Assembly (NCBI GenBank): GCA_015061525.1
Contig: SUWK01000004.1
Span: forward strand, 1 to 64,000
Source of the DNA: Lentisphaerota bacterium
GTDB taxonomy: Bacteria > Verrucomicrobiota > Lentisphaeria > Victivallales > Victivallaceae
DNA: 64,000 nucleotides
Direction of reading: 5' to 3'
Shown here piece after piece: positions 36,291 to 44,593 of the stretch. The notes under the pieces are model-generated. The model was not told the DNA's origin. It worked only from the letters and a program-made list of their open reading frames with translations, and did not search any database. The position numbers were made by a program, and so were the translations under genes. The number at the start of each line of letters is the position of its first letter. Position 1 is the stretch's first letter.

Positions 36291-36330
36291 AATATTCCCT
36301 CCCTGCAGTATATCAAAAAAATCAAATATT

Positions 36331-37284
36331 TTACACTCTTTCAGCCACCCGCAGTTTGGCGCACGCGGCACGCGGGTTTTCTTTCAATTCATCATTTGCG
36401 GCACACACCGCTTTTTTAGTCACACACTTCAAAGTTGCCTTATGATTGCAGCAGCAGACCGGCAGCCTGGGCGGACAGATACATTCAGTGCTTTCTTCAC
36501 GGAAGAAGTTTTTAACGATACGGTCTTCCAGTGAATGAAAACTTATCACGGCGATCCTGCCGCCGATATTCAGCAATCCGGGCGATGATTCCAGAGCGGT
36601 CTCCAACTGGCGCAACTCATCGTTGACGGCGATGCGTACCGCCTGAAACAGCAAGGTCGGATGCGGCAGTTTTCCCGGACGCGAACGCCCCATTACCTGA
36701 TCGGCTATCGCCACCAGATCGGCGGTACGGGCAAACGGTTCACTTTCCCGTCTGGCGATAACAGCGGCGGCAAGTTTTCCGGCGCAGGTCAATTCACCAT
36801 AGTTGCGGAAAGCATGGATAAGCTCATTTTCGCTTGCTTTATTCAACCAGCGGCCGGCAGTAAGAGCACTGCGGCGATCCATACGCATATCCAGCGGTCC
36901 ATCCTGCCGCCATGAAAATCCGCGTTCGGCGCAGTCAAGCTGCGGTGAGGAAACACCTATATCAAGCAAAATACCATCCACATCATCCCAACCGTGTTCA
37001 ACAGCGATCGCGGCAAGTTCAGCATAATTGCCGCGCACCAGAGTCACCCGGCCGGAAGCAAATTCCAGTTTTTTCTTTGCCGCTGCCAGAGCCAGATCAT
37101 CACGGTCGATACCGAGCAGTTCCAGTTTGGGATAGCGTTCAAGCAGCAGACTGCTGTGCCCTCCCCCGCCGATGGTGCCGTCGATCAGACGCATCCGGCG
37201 ATCCGGATCAAAGGTAAGATGTTCCACGACCTCGCGGTACAGCACCGGGAGGTGATGAAATCGGACATTATTTTCCATACTCAT
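36331..37284 (-). CDS. rsmH: 16S rRNA (cytosine-1402-N4)-methyltransferase
   Basis: The 317-residue protein (MraW) shows LPVLYREVVEHLTF, the SAM-binding GTIGGGGHSSLLLERYP and LLGIDRDDLAL, and the late family motif VISFHSLEDRIVKNFF. It methylates C1402 in the 16S decoding centre. Its start overlaps the mraZ stop (ATGA). The ftsL-like gene follows. Confidence 0.96.
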   Translation of the reverse strand: MSMENNVRFHHLPVLYREVVEHLTFDPDRRMRLIDGTIGGGGHSSLLLERYPKLELLGIDRDDLALAAAKKKLEFASGRVTLVRGNYAELAAIAVEHGWDDVDGILLDIGVSSPQLDCAERGFSWRQDGPLDMRMDRRSALTAGRWLNKASENELIHAFRNYGELTCAGKLAAAVIARRESEPFARTADLVAIADQVMGRSRPGKLPHPTLLFQAVRIAVNDELRQLETALESSPGLLNIGGRIAVISFHSLEDRIVKNFFREESTECICPPRLPVCCCNHKATLKCVTKKAVCAANDELKENPRAACAKLRVAERV

Positions 37285-37775
37285 TTACCCAGCACCCCCT
37301 GAAGCAGTCCGGCGAAGTCATCTCCGGCTTCGCAGACCTGTTGGATTTCATTGAGGTAGTCGTCCGGATTTTCCGGCAGCAGCCAGTTTTCCGGGGCGCA
37401 AATACGGATATGAGTGACCGCACCGATAAGTTTCAGCTTGCGGTCGACACCGATGGAGATCAGTTTCTCCTTGTCAAGAGCGATCCGTCCCTGCTTATCA
37501 CAACGGCAGCGGCGGGATTCCGAACCGAGATAAGCGAGGGCCATCTGCATTTTAGGATTGGCGATGGCGAGTTTGGCAGCCTTGCTGCAAAACTCCATAA
37601 AGGTTTGAACGGGAAGCAGAAGCAGGGCTTTACTGCGGGCGGGGATCATCACCAGTTCGGTCTCGCGGTCTTTGTCGCGCCAGTCACTGGGCAGGCAGAC
37701 GCGCCCCTGCGCATCAAGCGCATGGTCGTAATTCCCGACAAAGAGGCCGGGGAAGAAATTTTCTGCCGTATTCAA
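37281..37775 (-). CDS. mraZ: Division/cell wall cluster transcriptional regulator MraZ
   Basis: The 164-residue protein has two AbrB-like DXXXR modules: LDAQGRVCLPSDWRD in the first half and CDKQGRIALDKEKL in the second. MraZ forms a ring-shaped DNA-binding oligomer and usually controls its own dcw operon through repeats near the promoter. It starts with TTG, with GGAG 9 nt upstream. The predicted promoter lies about 45 bp upstream. Confidence 0.93.
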   Translation of the reverse strand: MNTAENFFPGLFVGNYDHALDAQGRVCLPSDWRDKDRETELVMIPARSKALLLLPVQTFMEFCSKAAKLAIANPKMQMALAYLGSESRRCRCDKQGRIALDKEKLISIGVDRKLKLIGAVTHIRICAPENWLLPENPDDYLNEIQQVCEAGDDFAGLLQGVLGK

Positions 37776-37818
37776 GGTAGCTACTCCTTTTTATCCCTTT
37801 TTTACCCTACATCTACCT

Positions 37819-37846
37819 AATGTATCCATTTTTTTCAAAATGTCAA
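37819..37846 (-). promoter_or_regulatory. Predicted promoter of the mraZ-ftsI unit
   Basis: On the minus strand, TTGACA (37841-37846) and TACATT (37819-37824) have a 16-bp spacer. Repeated purine-rich AAAAAAGG/AAAAAGGAG stretches just downstream might serve as MraZ boxes, though this is speculative. Confidence 0.65.
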
Positions 37847-37899
37847 CCTTTTTTCTAAAAAAAATGCAAATTTTTCCAAAAATTTTCAAAAAACGGGAT

Positions 37900-37928
37900 T
37901 TGTAAAGATTTCCGAATGGTGCTATTTT
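37900..37928 (+). promoter_or_regulatory. Predicted promoter of the rhodanese lipoprotein gene
   Basis: TTGTAA (37900-37905) and TATTTT (37923-37928) have a 17-bp spacer, about 30 bp before the ATG, with GAGGAG between. Confidence 0.6.
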
Positions 37929-37958
37929 ACAACGGAAAACAAAAACAGAGGAGCTGTT

Positions 37959-38336
37959 ATGAAATTGAAAAAATTGATTCTGTCCGGCGGGATCGCCACG
38001 GTTTTATGCATGGCATCCGGCGGCTGCAGCGGAGCTGGAAGCAACGATCAGAAATCCTTGCCGGCAGGAGCAGTGCTGATCGATGTCCGGAGTGTGGAGG
38101 AGTTCAATGCCGGACACCTTGCCGGAGCGGTGAATATTCCGCACACGGAAATTGCAGAAAAGATTTCCGGTGTCGCAAAAGAGAAGTCAACACCGCTTTA
38201 TCTTTACTGCCGCAGCGGCCGCCGGGTGGGAATTGCCATGGAAGAATTGAGCAAACTCGGCTACACAAAAATGGTCAACCTCGGCGGAGCAGAAGAAGCC
38301 TCACAAAAACTGAACCGCCCGCTCGTAACCGGGTAA
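37959..38336 (+). CDS. Rhodanese-like lipoprotein
   Basis: The 125-residue protein has a lipoprotein signal peptide (lipobox in CMASGGC) and a single rhodanese domain. The domain shows VLIDVRSVEEFNAGHLAGAVNIPH and the active-site loop YLYCRSGRRVGIA, with the catalytic cysteine present. Such domains transfer sulfane sulfur or bind persulfide, and this one would act in the periplasm attached to a membrane. It is monocistronic and convergent with the AraC gene (13 bp between stops). Confidence 0.88.
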   Translation: MKLKKLILSGGIATVLCMASGGCSGAGSNDQKSLPAGAVLIDVRSVEEFNAGHLAGAVNIPHTEIAEKISGVAKEKSTPLYLYCRSGRRVGIAMEELSKLGYTKMVNLGGAEEASQKLNRPLVTG

Positions 38337-38349
38337 AGATCTCGCCACA

Positions 38350-39231
38350 TCATAATTCGCTCCAGCGACGGCGGTATTCGATGGGGGAGATATTAAAATG
38401 TTTGCGGAAAGTTTGACAGAAGTGATTGGAACTGCGGAATCCGCACGCCGGAGCCAATTCTTCCAGCGGCATAGTCGTATTGATCAACTTTACCACCGCC
38501 TTTTGCAAACGGTATCGCAATAAATATTGGTACGGAGATATTCCGGTGGCTTTCAAAAAAATCACCCGGAACTGGACGTCGTGCAAGTTCACAGCTGCGG
38601 CAATTTCAGGTACACCGATATTTTCAGAAAAGTGCATCCGCAAAAAGTGCAGAGCCGCCCCGATCCTCGGATCGGCATTTTCAACCTTCTCCACTGCATC
38701 GATCTGCCCGGATGCTGCAAGTTCAATAAACATCTGCCGCAAAGTATCACGGGCATATCTCAACGCCTCTTCCTGGCGAAAATTGCACATCGCCACAGCA
38801 CGCATCAATGCAGAAAAAAAGTAATCACTATGCTCAATAGAAAACATCGAACACGCACAGCTCCCCGGCAGATGATTTCCCTGAAAAAGCGGATAGAGCA
38901 TATGGACAATAAACACCTTGCCGCTTGAGCATCCGTCAGCGAAACGAAACGCGTGCATCCTGCCCGCCGGCACAAACAGCAAATTACCCGGTTCCAACTG
39001 AAACTCACCGTCATCAGTACGGCAGACAAATCTGCCGGAATAGACCGCCCAGAGCATCGTATCGTCGATACGGCGTTCATCGACCTGCCACGGCAACCCG
39101 ATCTGCCACAGAGAAACTTTCAAAATTGTCGGCATTGAAGATTCCAGTATCCCACTCATAACATTAGCTGTTTCAGCACTTATAAGATGCTTCAACCTAT
39201 CCTTTTTCTCATTGCCGTATTTTGTAGCCAT
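38350..39231 (-). CDS. AraC-family transcriptional regulator
   Basis: The 293-residue protein has an N-terminal cupin-like sensor domain (DGEFQLEPGNLLFVPAGRMHAF) and a C-terminal pair of AraC helix-turn-helix motifs (IGVPEIAAAVNLHDVQFRVIFLKATGISPYQYLLRYRL, then LEELAPACGFRSSNHFCQTFRKHFNISPIEYR). Such regulators often sense sugars. It is divergent from the sialidase-like gene and shares an overlapping promoter region with it. The regulated sugar is unknown. Confidence 0.9.
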   Translation of the reverse strand: MATKYGNEKKDRLKHLISAETANVMSGILESSMPTILKVSLWQIGLPWQVDERRIDDTMLWAVYSGRFVCRTDDGEFQLEPGNLLFVPAGRMHAFRFADGCSSGKVFIVHMLYPLFQGNHLPGSCACSMFSIEHSDYFFSALMRAVAMCNFRQEEALRYARDTLRQMFIELAASGQIDAVEKVENADPRIGAALHFLRMHFSENIGVPEIAAAVNLHDVQFRVIFLKATGISPYQYLLRYRLQKAVVKLINTTMPLEELAPACGFRSSNHFCQTFRKHFNISPIEYRRRWSEL

Positions 39232-39266
39232 CGTCGTTTTTCGATATTTATCACTTTTTTTTACAA

Positions 39267-39307
39267 TTGCTTTTTCATAATGTACGTGTTATAGTAGGTT
39301 TTGTCAA
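39267..39307. promoter_or_regulatory. Overlapping divergent promoters of the AraC and sialidase-like genes
   Basis: Plus strand: TTGCTT (39267-39272) and TATAGT (39290-39295), 17-bp spacer. Minus strand: TTGACA (39302-39307) and TACATT (39279-39284), 17-bp spacer. The two promoters overlap, so they probably exclude each other or share regulation. Confidence 0.6.
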
Positions 39308-39337
39308 GAGCAACAACATATTTCATAAGGATTTACC

Positions 39338-40504
39338 ATGTATTTACAAACACCGCTCATGATCTCATCACCGGACGAAACCTATGCTTTAAAGCACCGT
39401 TTATGGCAAGGGTGTCCGTCACTTTTAAGAACTCCGAAAGGACGGCTTTATGCAGCCTGGTACTCCGGCGGCGCCGGGGAACCGGACAAAGACAATTACA
39501 ATCTTATCATACGCAGTGACGACGACGGATGGACCTGGAGTGAACCGCTGACGGTCTGGCCCGGCGAAAGCGAAAAGCACTATATTTCCATCGACATCCA
39601 GCTGTGGCTTGATCCGCAAAACCGGATGTGGGTATTCATCACCCAGAGATATCTGCTGGACAATATGCTCTTGACCGATCCGGGGCATCTGGCAACGTGG
39701 GCGTTTATCTGCGACGATCCCGATGCGGACGAATTGGTATTCAGTGAGCCGAAGTACATTGCAAATGGTTTCACCCGCACCCAGCCGACGGTACTTTCCA
39801 ACGGTGATTGGCTGCTTTGCGCCTACGACTGGTGCAGTGAAAATTACCGTTACAGCCGTTCAAAAGATCATGGTGAAACGTGGGAACGATGTGAAGCCGG
39901 ACGGAAATTCGGGATTGCCTTTGACGAAGGCATGATTCTTGAACGTAAAGATAAAACTCTTGCCTATTATGCCCGCACGGCGGAAAAACTTCTTGCATGG
40001 AGTGTCTCCGATGACTTGGAAGGCAGCCATTGGAAAGACGGCGAATATATCCCGATTTTAAGCGGCTGCAGCCGCTTTTTCATCAAACGTCTGCGTTCCG
40101 GCCGCGTGCTGCTCATCCACAACGATTCCCAGCTCCGCCGCACTGATCTGTGCGCCAAGCTCTCCGAAGATGACGGCAAAACCTGGCCATACTCTTTGCA
40201 TTTGGACGAAGCACAGGACAAAGCGCACCATGTGACCTATCCGGATGCCGTCGAAACTGAAGACGGCTATATCCAGATGCTTTATGATTGCGGGCGCAGT
40301 ACATTCAAAGAGATCCGCATGGCACAATTTACTGAAGAAGATATTATCGCCGGAGAATTGCTTGATCACGGCTCCTACTTGCGCCGCATCATCAGCAAAG
40401 CTCCCGGACGTACCGATAAAGATTATGCCGAAAAGAAACAGAATGAACGGGAAATTTGGAGCAAAGAGGTCTTTGCCAAAGTCATTCCGGAATATTTGAA
40501 ATAA
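39338..40504 (+). CDS. Sialidase-superfamily (BNR/Asp-box) protein
   Basis: The 388-residue protein of the six-bladed beta-propeller sialidase type shows three Asp boxes (S-x-D-x-G-x-T-W): SDDDGWTW, SKDHGETW and SEDDGKTW. There is no signal peptide, so it appears cytoplasmic. Many proteins of this group are not true sialidases and act on other glycans or are uncharacterised. The AAGGAT site is 6-7 nt before the ATG. It is followed after 33 bp by the prepilin-like ORF and the DUF4838 gene on the same strand. Confidence 0.8.
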   Translation: MYLQTPLMISSPDETYALKHRLWQGCPSLLRTPKGRLYAAWYSGGAGEPDKDNYNLIIRSDDDGWTWSEPLTVWPGESEKHYISIDIQLWLDPQNRMWVFITQRYLLDNMLLTDPGHLATWAFICDDPDADELVFSEPKYIANGFTRTQPTVLSNGDWLLCAYDWCSENYRYSRSKDHGETWERCEAGRKFGIAFDEGMILERKDKTLAYYARTAEKLLAWSVSDDLEGSHWKDGEYIPILSGCSRFFIKRLRSGRVLLIHNDSQLRRTDLCAKLSEDDGKTWPYSLHLDEAQDKAHHVTYPDAVETEDGYIQMLYDCGRSTFKEIRMAQFTEEDIIAGELLDHGSYLRRIISKAPGRTDKDYAEKKQNEREIWSKEVFAKVIPEYLK

Positions 40505-40537
40505 GTAATTGTAACCAATAAAGAAAGGCTCTGATCT

Positions 40538-41524
40538 ATGAAAAGAAACACAAACAATACTCTTTTTACTCTGATTGAACTTTTGGTGAATACTTCTATC
40601 CCGCCAATGCGTTTTTTCAAATGCGGCGACCAACGGGAGCGGCGGAATACTTCGCTTTTCTTGAAAAAGGGTGAGGGTTTGGGAGAGGGGAAAAACCTCT
40701 TTTCCCGTGAAAAGAAGTTTTTCCCCTCTCCCATAAAACCTTTCACTTTAATCGAACTGCTGGTTACTGTTGCACAACAGAACTGTTTTTCAAAAATAAA
40801 AAAATACACATCCTTACGCCCGGCAGGGCGCACTTCACGCATTTTTTGCGGGAGCAAAAAATGCTCTTCACACCTTCACATCTTCACTCAATCAGCGTTC
40901 ACGCTGATTGAACTATTGGTCGTTATCGCCATCATCGCCATTCTTGCTGCAATGCTCCTCCCGGCGCTGCAGAGCGCGCGCGCCCGTGCCATGACCACCA
41001 ACTGCGTTTCCATGCGCAAACAGGTCGGTTCATGGCTTCAAATGTATACGGATACCTTTGACGGCTGGCTGGTTCCGGCAGACTGGGGCGACCAGGGTAA
41101 AAATGAACGCTGGTACAGCGCACTCTATCAGTCCAATATCACAAAGTGGAACCGCCTTGATCAATATTTCGGCTGTCCCGCCCGCCCCGGAACCGCCGGA
41201 ACACCGACCGATGGCGCCTCCATCGCCTACAACCGCCGCCTCGGCGATATGCTCAACGGTATGTTTAAAATCTCCTCCTGCAAACGTCCTGCCAAAAAAT
41301 TCACCATTGCCGACTCGCTGTCCGGCTATGTTTTTGACGAAGAGCGCCGCGTATCCCGATTATTCGACTCCACAAAACCCTCCAAAGAAGGCTTTGCCCC
41401 GAACCACAACCGCCGCAACGGCACGATGCTCTATCTTGACGGACACGCTGAAGCAATGGAACTGGTCAACCGCGATTTGCCCACTGCCGCCGGGTACTGG
41501 TTCCCGATGCGCGATGAACTTTAA
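40538..41524 (+). CDS. Prepilin-type protein with two inserted palindromic elements in its leader
   Basis: The 328-residue frame contains the pilin motif three times: LFTLIELLV at residues 9-17, FTLIELLV at 69-76 and the functional [24 protein letters not shown] from 121. The DNA between copies is a repeat-B palindrome and a CTTCAC hairpin array, inserted in frame (177 and 156 bp). The C-terminal pilin-associated motif is present with one extra residue ([14 protein letters not shown]10 rather than X9). Glycine is missing before F. Whether a protein with a 120-residue leader is processed is doubtful, so it may be a decaying gene. The DUF4838 gene follows 17 bp later. Confidence 0.7.
   Translation: MKRNTNNTLFTLIELLVNTSIPPMRFFKCGDQRERRNTSLFLKKGEGLGEGKNLFSREKKFFPSPIKPFTLIELLVTVAQQNCFSKIKKYTSLRPAGRTSRIFCGSKKCSSHLHIFTQSAFTLIELLVVIAIIAILAAMLLPALQSARARAMTTNCVSMRKQVGSWLQMYTDTFDGWLVPADWGDQGKNERWYSALYQSNITKWNRLDQYFGCPARPGTAGTPTDGASIAYNRRLGDMLNGMFKISSCKRPAKKFTIADSLSGYVFDEERRVSRLFDSTKPSKEGFAPNHNRRNGTMLYLDGHAEAMELVNRDLPTAAGYWFPMRDEL
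40625..40732. repeat. Repeat family B copy inside the prepilin ORF
   Basis: The reverse complement matches 32776-32885. An imperfect long palindrome (GGGAGAGGGGAAAAAC at 40681, with its complement ending at 40732) is flanked by the CCCTCACCCTTTTTCAAGAAAAGCG and CCGCCGCTCCCGTTG-like segments. It lies between the first and second F-T-L-I-E-L-L-V copies. Confidence 0.8.
40817..40908. repeat. CTTCAC-punctuated hairpin array inside the prepilin ORF
   Basis: Hairpins GCCC/GGGC, GCATTTTTTGC/GCAAAAAATGC and AATCAGCG/CGCTGATT are separated by four CTTCAC words (40832, 40865, 40873, 40881). The right arm of the last hairpin is made of the T-L-I codons of the third pilin motif. Same grammar as the 33-kb arrays but different stem sequences. 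Confidence 0.85.
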
Positions 41525-41541
41525 AAAAACAGAGGATGAAG

Positions 41542-43773
41542 ATGGGAAAAATATTTTACATTTTATTGACGGCATGGTTCTGTTGCGCGCTTTCAGCGAC
41601 GGAGTACAAAAGCTGTGAACTGAATATTGAAACGGTCAAGGGACAGGAAAAAGCCGCATCCGAACTTTTGTATCACTGGCAAAAGATCGCCGGAAACAAA
41701 GTGGCTTCCGCACCGGAAGCATTGAAAGTGGTTATCGGCCGCCAACCACCGAAAAAACGCGCGCCCAAAAAAGGAGAATCCAACTGGTTTTTCACCAAAG
41801 GCACCCTCTACATCTGGGGAGACGACAACGGCAGCCGCAACGGTACTCTCTTTGCAGTGTACGATTTTCTGGAAAAGAAGCTTGGTGTCCGCTGGATATT
41901 CCCCGGCAAAGATGGAATTTACGCTCCAGTACAGAAAACCATCAAACTCGAAGAACGCGAAAGATCCAGCCGTCGTCCGGCATTTTTGTGGACAACTCTC
42001 CGCGGTTACTTCTGGAGAGCTCGCGCAAAGCAAAGCGGTATTGCGCTTCCCCCGGAGCTTATCCTGACGGAAAAAGAGCTTGCCCGCCGCAATAGCGACA
42101 ACAAACTCTTTATGCTTCGTATGCGCCACGGCAGAGTCGCCAAAGTCCGTTACGGCCACGCCTTCGGGAAATGGGCGGAACGCTTCGGCGAAACTCATCC
42201 GGAGTACTTCGGTATGGATGCCTACGGCAAACACCGTCCGGCAGCCAAACGCCCTGACCGCTCCAAACTCTGCCTCACCAATCCCGCTGTTCAGGAGCAG
42301 ATCATCGCCGATTGGAAAGCCGCCGGAATGCCGAAATACTGGAACGTCTGTCCCAACGACGGCAGTCTCGGTTTCTGCCGCTGTCCCAAGTGCATGGCGC
42401 TTGACACCAGAACTCCGGAAGAAAGCTTCTACGATCATCTCACCGACCGCTATCTCTGGTTCTGGAACCAGCTGATTGCCAAAATGCGCCCATTGCGGCA
42501 GGATGTGGTACTGGTCACCTACGTTTACAGTTACTACCGCTTTCCGCCGCGCCGTGAAAAGGTGGAATATCCCGACAACCTCCTGTGCGGTCTGGTTCCG
42601 TCCATACTGGAAGACAATGCCGAGCTGTTCTCTCAATGGCAGAAAGCAGGCTTGAAACACTGCTTCCTGCGTCCGAATGATTTGTGCAGTTATTCTGCGG
42701 CTATCCGCGGCTGGGAAAAGGTGATTTACGATAAATTTCAGCAAACGCGGACGTTCAACATCTCCGGCGTTGACTATGATTCAAGCTTCGGCAGAGCTGC
42801 ACTTGATCTGGAAGGCTATGTGGTTGCCCGCATGATCACCGCGCCGGAAAAGAGCTTTGAGGAAATATATACCGAATACTGCGATGCTTTCGGTCCGGCA
42901 TCTTCTGCCGTACGCAAGGTTTACGACAACATCCGCCAGGCCGGAGAAGCAGCGCTGAAACTGGAGATGAATCGCATAGAAAACAAACGTCTGCTCGACG
43001 ATTCTCTGCTCAAGTTCAACACCCGGAAACTGTCCGGAGTCTACCGTTCCGCCCTTGCAATGCTTCAAAATCTTCCGGAGAAATCCATCACACTGGACAA
43101 CCGCCCGAAGCTTGAACGGCTGAAACTCGCGCTGGAACACTCTATTCTGGCACATGAATTCACATCCGCCGCTTCCGGAAACGATCAGAATTTTTTGGAA
43201 AAATGCGCGGAAAAATTGCTGGCGTTCCGCATAAAAAACAGTCGTTCTCTCTATGATCTCTGGCGTTATGTATTCTACGGTACTGAACGTAAAATCTGGC
43301 AGCGCACCCGTTGCGGAACGGCGTTCTTGAAAAAAAATCCTCAAAAATCAGCCGATTTGGCAAGCTATTGGCGCAGTTCATTCGATACTCCGGCGCTGGA
43401 CAACTGGAGTGCAAAAGAGGCATTTGACGGATTTTCAGATAAGGAAGCTTCCTTCGACCGCTTCAGCATCTCAGTCAAAAAAGGCAATAAAAAAGTAAGC
43501 TTGCTTTCCCGGGAAGTTCCGGTAACTCCCGGTGCAAAATACAGGATTTCATTCGATGCCAAGTCAAGCGGCAAAACAGCTTTTGAACTCAAAGTCACCG
43601 GCGATGGAAAAAATTTGGCAGAACTCAAACTTGAAGCAGGTTCAAAAAACTGGAAAAGCGCAAGTACCGAATTGACGGTCCCCGCAAACTGCAACTGTGT
43701 TTCAATGCAACTGCTGCGAGGAAAAACCACCGCACAAAGCTGGATCGACAATATCGAATTCACCCGGCTGTAA
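41542..43773 (+). CDS. Secreted DUF4838-domain protein with C-terminal carbohydrate-binding-like domain
   Basis: The 743-residue protein has a signal peptide (MGKIFYILLTAWFCCALSA), a GH67N-like domain (SELLYHWQKIAG, AVYDFLEKKLGVRWIFPG) and a DUF4838 region (HAFGKWAERFGETHPEYFGMD, CPNDGSLGFCRCPKCMALD). The last 130 residues form a beta-rich CBM4/9-like domain (SREVPVTPGAKYRISFDAK). It lacks the amidotransferase-like N-terminus of the 900-residue paralogues. The ATG at 41542 has AGAGG 6 nt upstream, preferred to 41536. A bidirectional terminator follows. Substrate unknown. Confidence 0.85.
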   Translation: MGKIFYILLTAWFCCALSATEYKSCELNIETVKGQEKAASELLYHWQKIAGNKVASAPEALKVVIGRQPPKKRAPKKGESNWFFTKGTLYIWGDDNGSRNGTLFAVYDFLEKKLGVRWIFPGKDGIYAPVQKTIKLEERERSSRRPAFLWTTLRGYFWRARAKQSGIALPPELILTEKELARRNSDNKLFMLRMRHGRVAKVRYGHAFGKWAERFGETHPEYFGMDAYGKHRPAAKRPDRSKLCLTNPAVQEQIIADWKAAGMPKYWNVCPNDGSLGFCRCPKCMALDTRTPEESFYDHLTDRYLWFWNQLIAKMRPLRQDVVLVTYVYSYYRFPPRREKVEYPDNLLCGLVPSILEDNAELFSQWQKAGLKHCFLRPNDLCSYSAAIRGWEKVIYDKFQQTRTFNISGVDYDSSFGRAALDLEGYVVARMITAPEKSFEEIYTEYCDAFGPASSAVRKVYDNIRQAGEAALKLEMNRIENKRLLDDSLLKFNTRKLSGVYRSALAMLQNLPEKSITLDNRPKLERLKLALEHSILAHEFTSAASGNDQNFLEKCAEKLLAFRIKNSRSLYDLWRYVFYGTERKIWQRTRCGTAFLKKNPQKSADLASYWRSSFDTPALDNWSAKEAFDGFSDKEASFDRFSISVKKGNKKVSLLSREVPVTPGAKYRISFDAKSSGKTAFELKVTGDGKNLAELKLEAGSKNWKSASTELTVPANCNCVSMQLLRGKTTAQSWIDNIEFTRL

Positions 43774-43784
43774 AACCGTACAAA

Positions 43785-43817
43785 CAAAACGGCGGAAGGA
43801 TATCTTCCGCCGTTTTG
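43785..43817. terminator. Bidirectional Rho-independent terminator
   Basis: CAAAACGGCGGAAG pairs with CTTCCGCCGTTTTG across a 5-base loop. A- and T-tracts on the two sides serve both convergent genes. Confidence 0.9.
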
Positions 43818-43836
43818 TTTTAAACGTTTAAAGGTG

Positions 43837-44592
43837 TTATTTTCCTTTTTTGTTCCGTATAACTTTGATGCTCACGCCGGAGGCGGAAGCAGCAGGTTTG
43901 TGATCTTTTTTCAATGGGTAATGTGCCAATAAGCCGGGGATTTTACCCGGTTGGTCATGGGTAAGCAGACGGTTCAGATCATCGGTCGTAAGCGCCCGGT
44001 CAAATACGGTGACATCTTCAATGGCGCACCGGATGTTGTGCCGTTTGCCCATGCCGCCGAAATTCATCACATATTCCGGAGCGGCGTAGCCCATAGGAAG
44101 AATAACCTTTTTATGCTGACTGGCGATATTGTTCCGGTTGATATATACGACAAAATCACCGTCACAGTAAATGAGTGTCACCCGGACAAACTCATCGACC
44201 GGCACCTGACTGTTTTCGGCACGCCAGAAAACATTGTAGCGGGCGATCTCCGGCTTGGCAACTCCCGGAACTTTGGCGGCAGCCTGAAATCCGGCATAGC
44301 CGCCGGTCGGGAACGATTTCATCTGAAAAAAAGCCTTTATCGAAGTCAGCCCTTCGGCGGGGTCAGGCTTGGCATCCAGAGTGAACAGCACCCTGCCGCG
44401 GTTCTTGACGTTTTCGGGGATGACCATATCCTTTTTTGCCATCTTCACTTTGAAACTCACCGTAAAAACCGGCCGCATCATCGTATTCTGCCACTTAAGC
44501 TGAATAAATTCCCGTTTGCCGCTCAATTCAACCGCGCCGAGAACAAACGCCGCCGCAAGCAAAGACAGACACAAAAAGTTTTTCATCATCAT
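43837..44592 (-). CDS. Secreted LamG/concanavalin-like domain protein
   Basis: The 251-residue protein has a signal peptide (MMMKNFLCLSLLAAAFVLGAVE) and one jelly-roll domain of LamG type. The pattern FVRVTLIYCDGDFVVYINRNNIA and the closing AIEDVTVFDRALTTDDLNRLL are typical. Such domains bind carbohydrate or protein. Three consecutive ATG codons make the start ambiguous by two residues, and the track start at 44673 overlaps the upstream gene. It starts 2 bp after the stop of the 44594 DUF4838 gene and is probably translationally coupled to it. Confidence 0.75.
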   Translation of the reverse strand: MMMKNFLCLSLLAAAFVLGAVELSGKREFIQLKWQNTMMRPVFTVSFKVKMAKKDMVIPENVKNRGRVLFTLDAKPDPAEGLTSIKAFFQMKSFPTGGYAGFQAAAKVPGVAKPEIARYNVFWRAENSQVPVDEFVRVTLIYCDGDFVVYINRNNIASQHKKVILPMGYAAPEYVMNFGGMGKRHNIRCAIEDVTVFDRALTTDDLNRLLTHDQPGKIPGLLAHYPLKKDHKPAASASGVSIKVIRNKKGK

Positions 44593-44593
44593 A

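Noticed and set aside
41593-42744. 383-aa minus-strand ORF
   Set aside because: It is antisense to the signal-peptide-bearing DUF4838 gene and has no start context.
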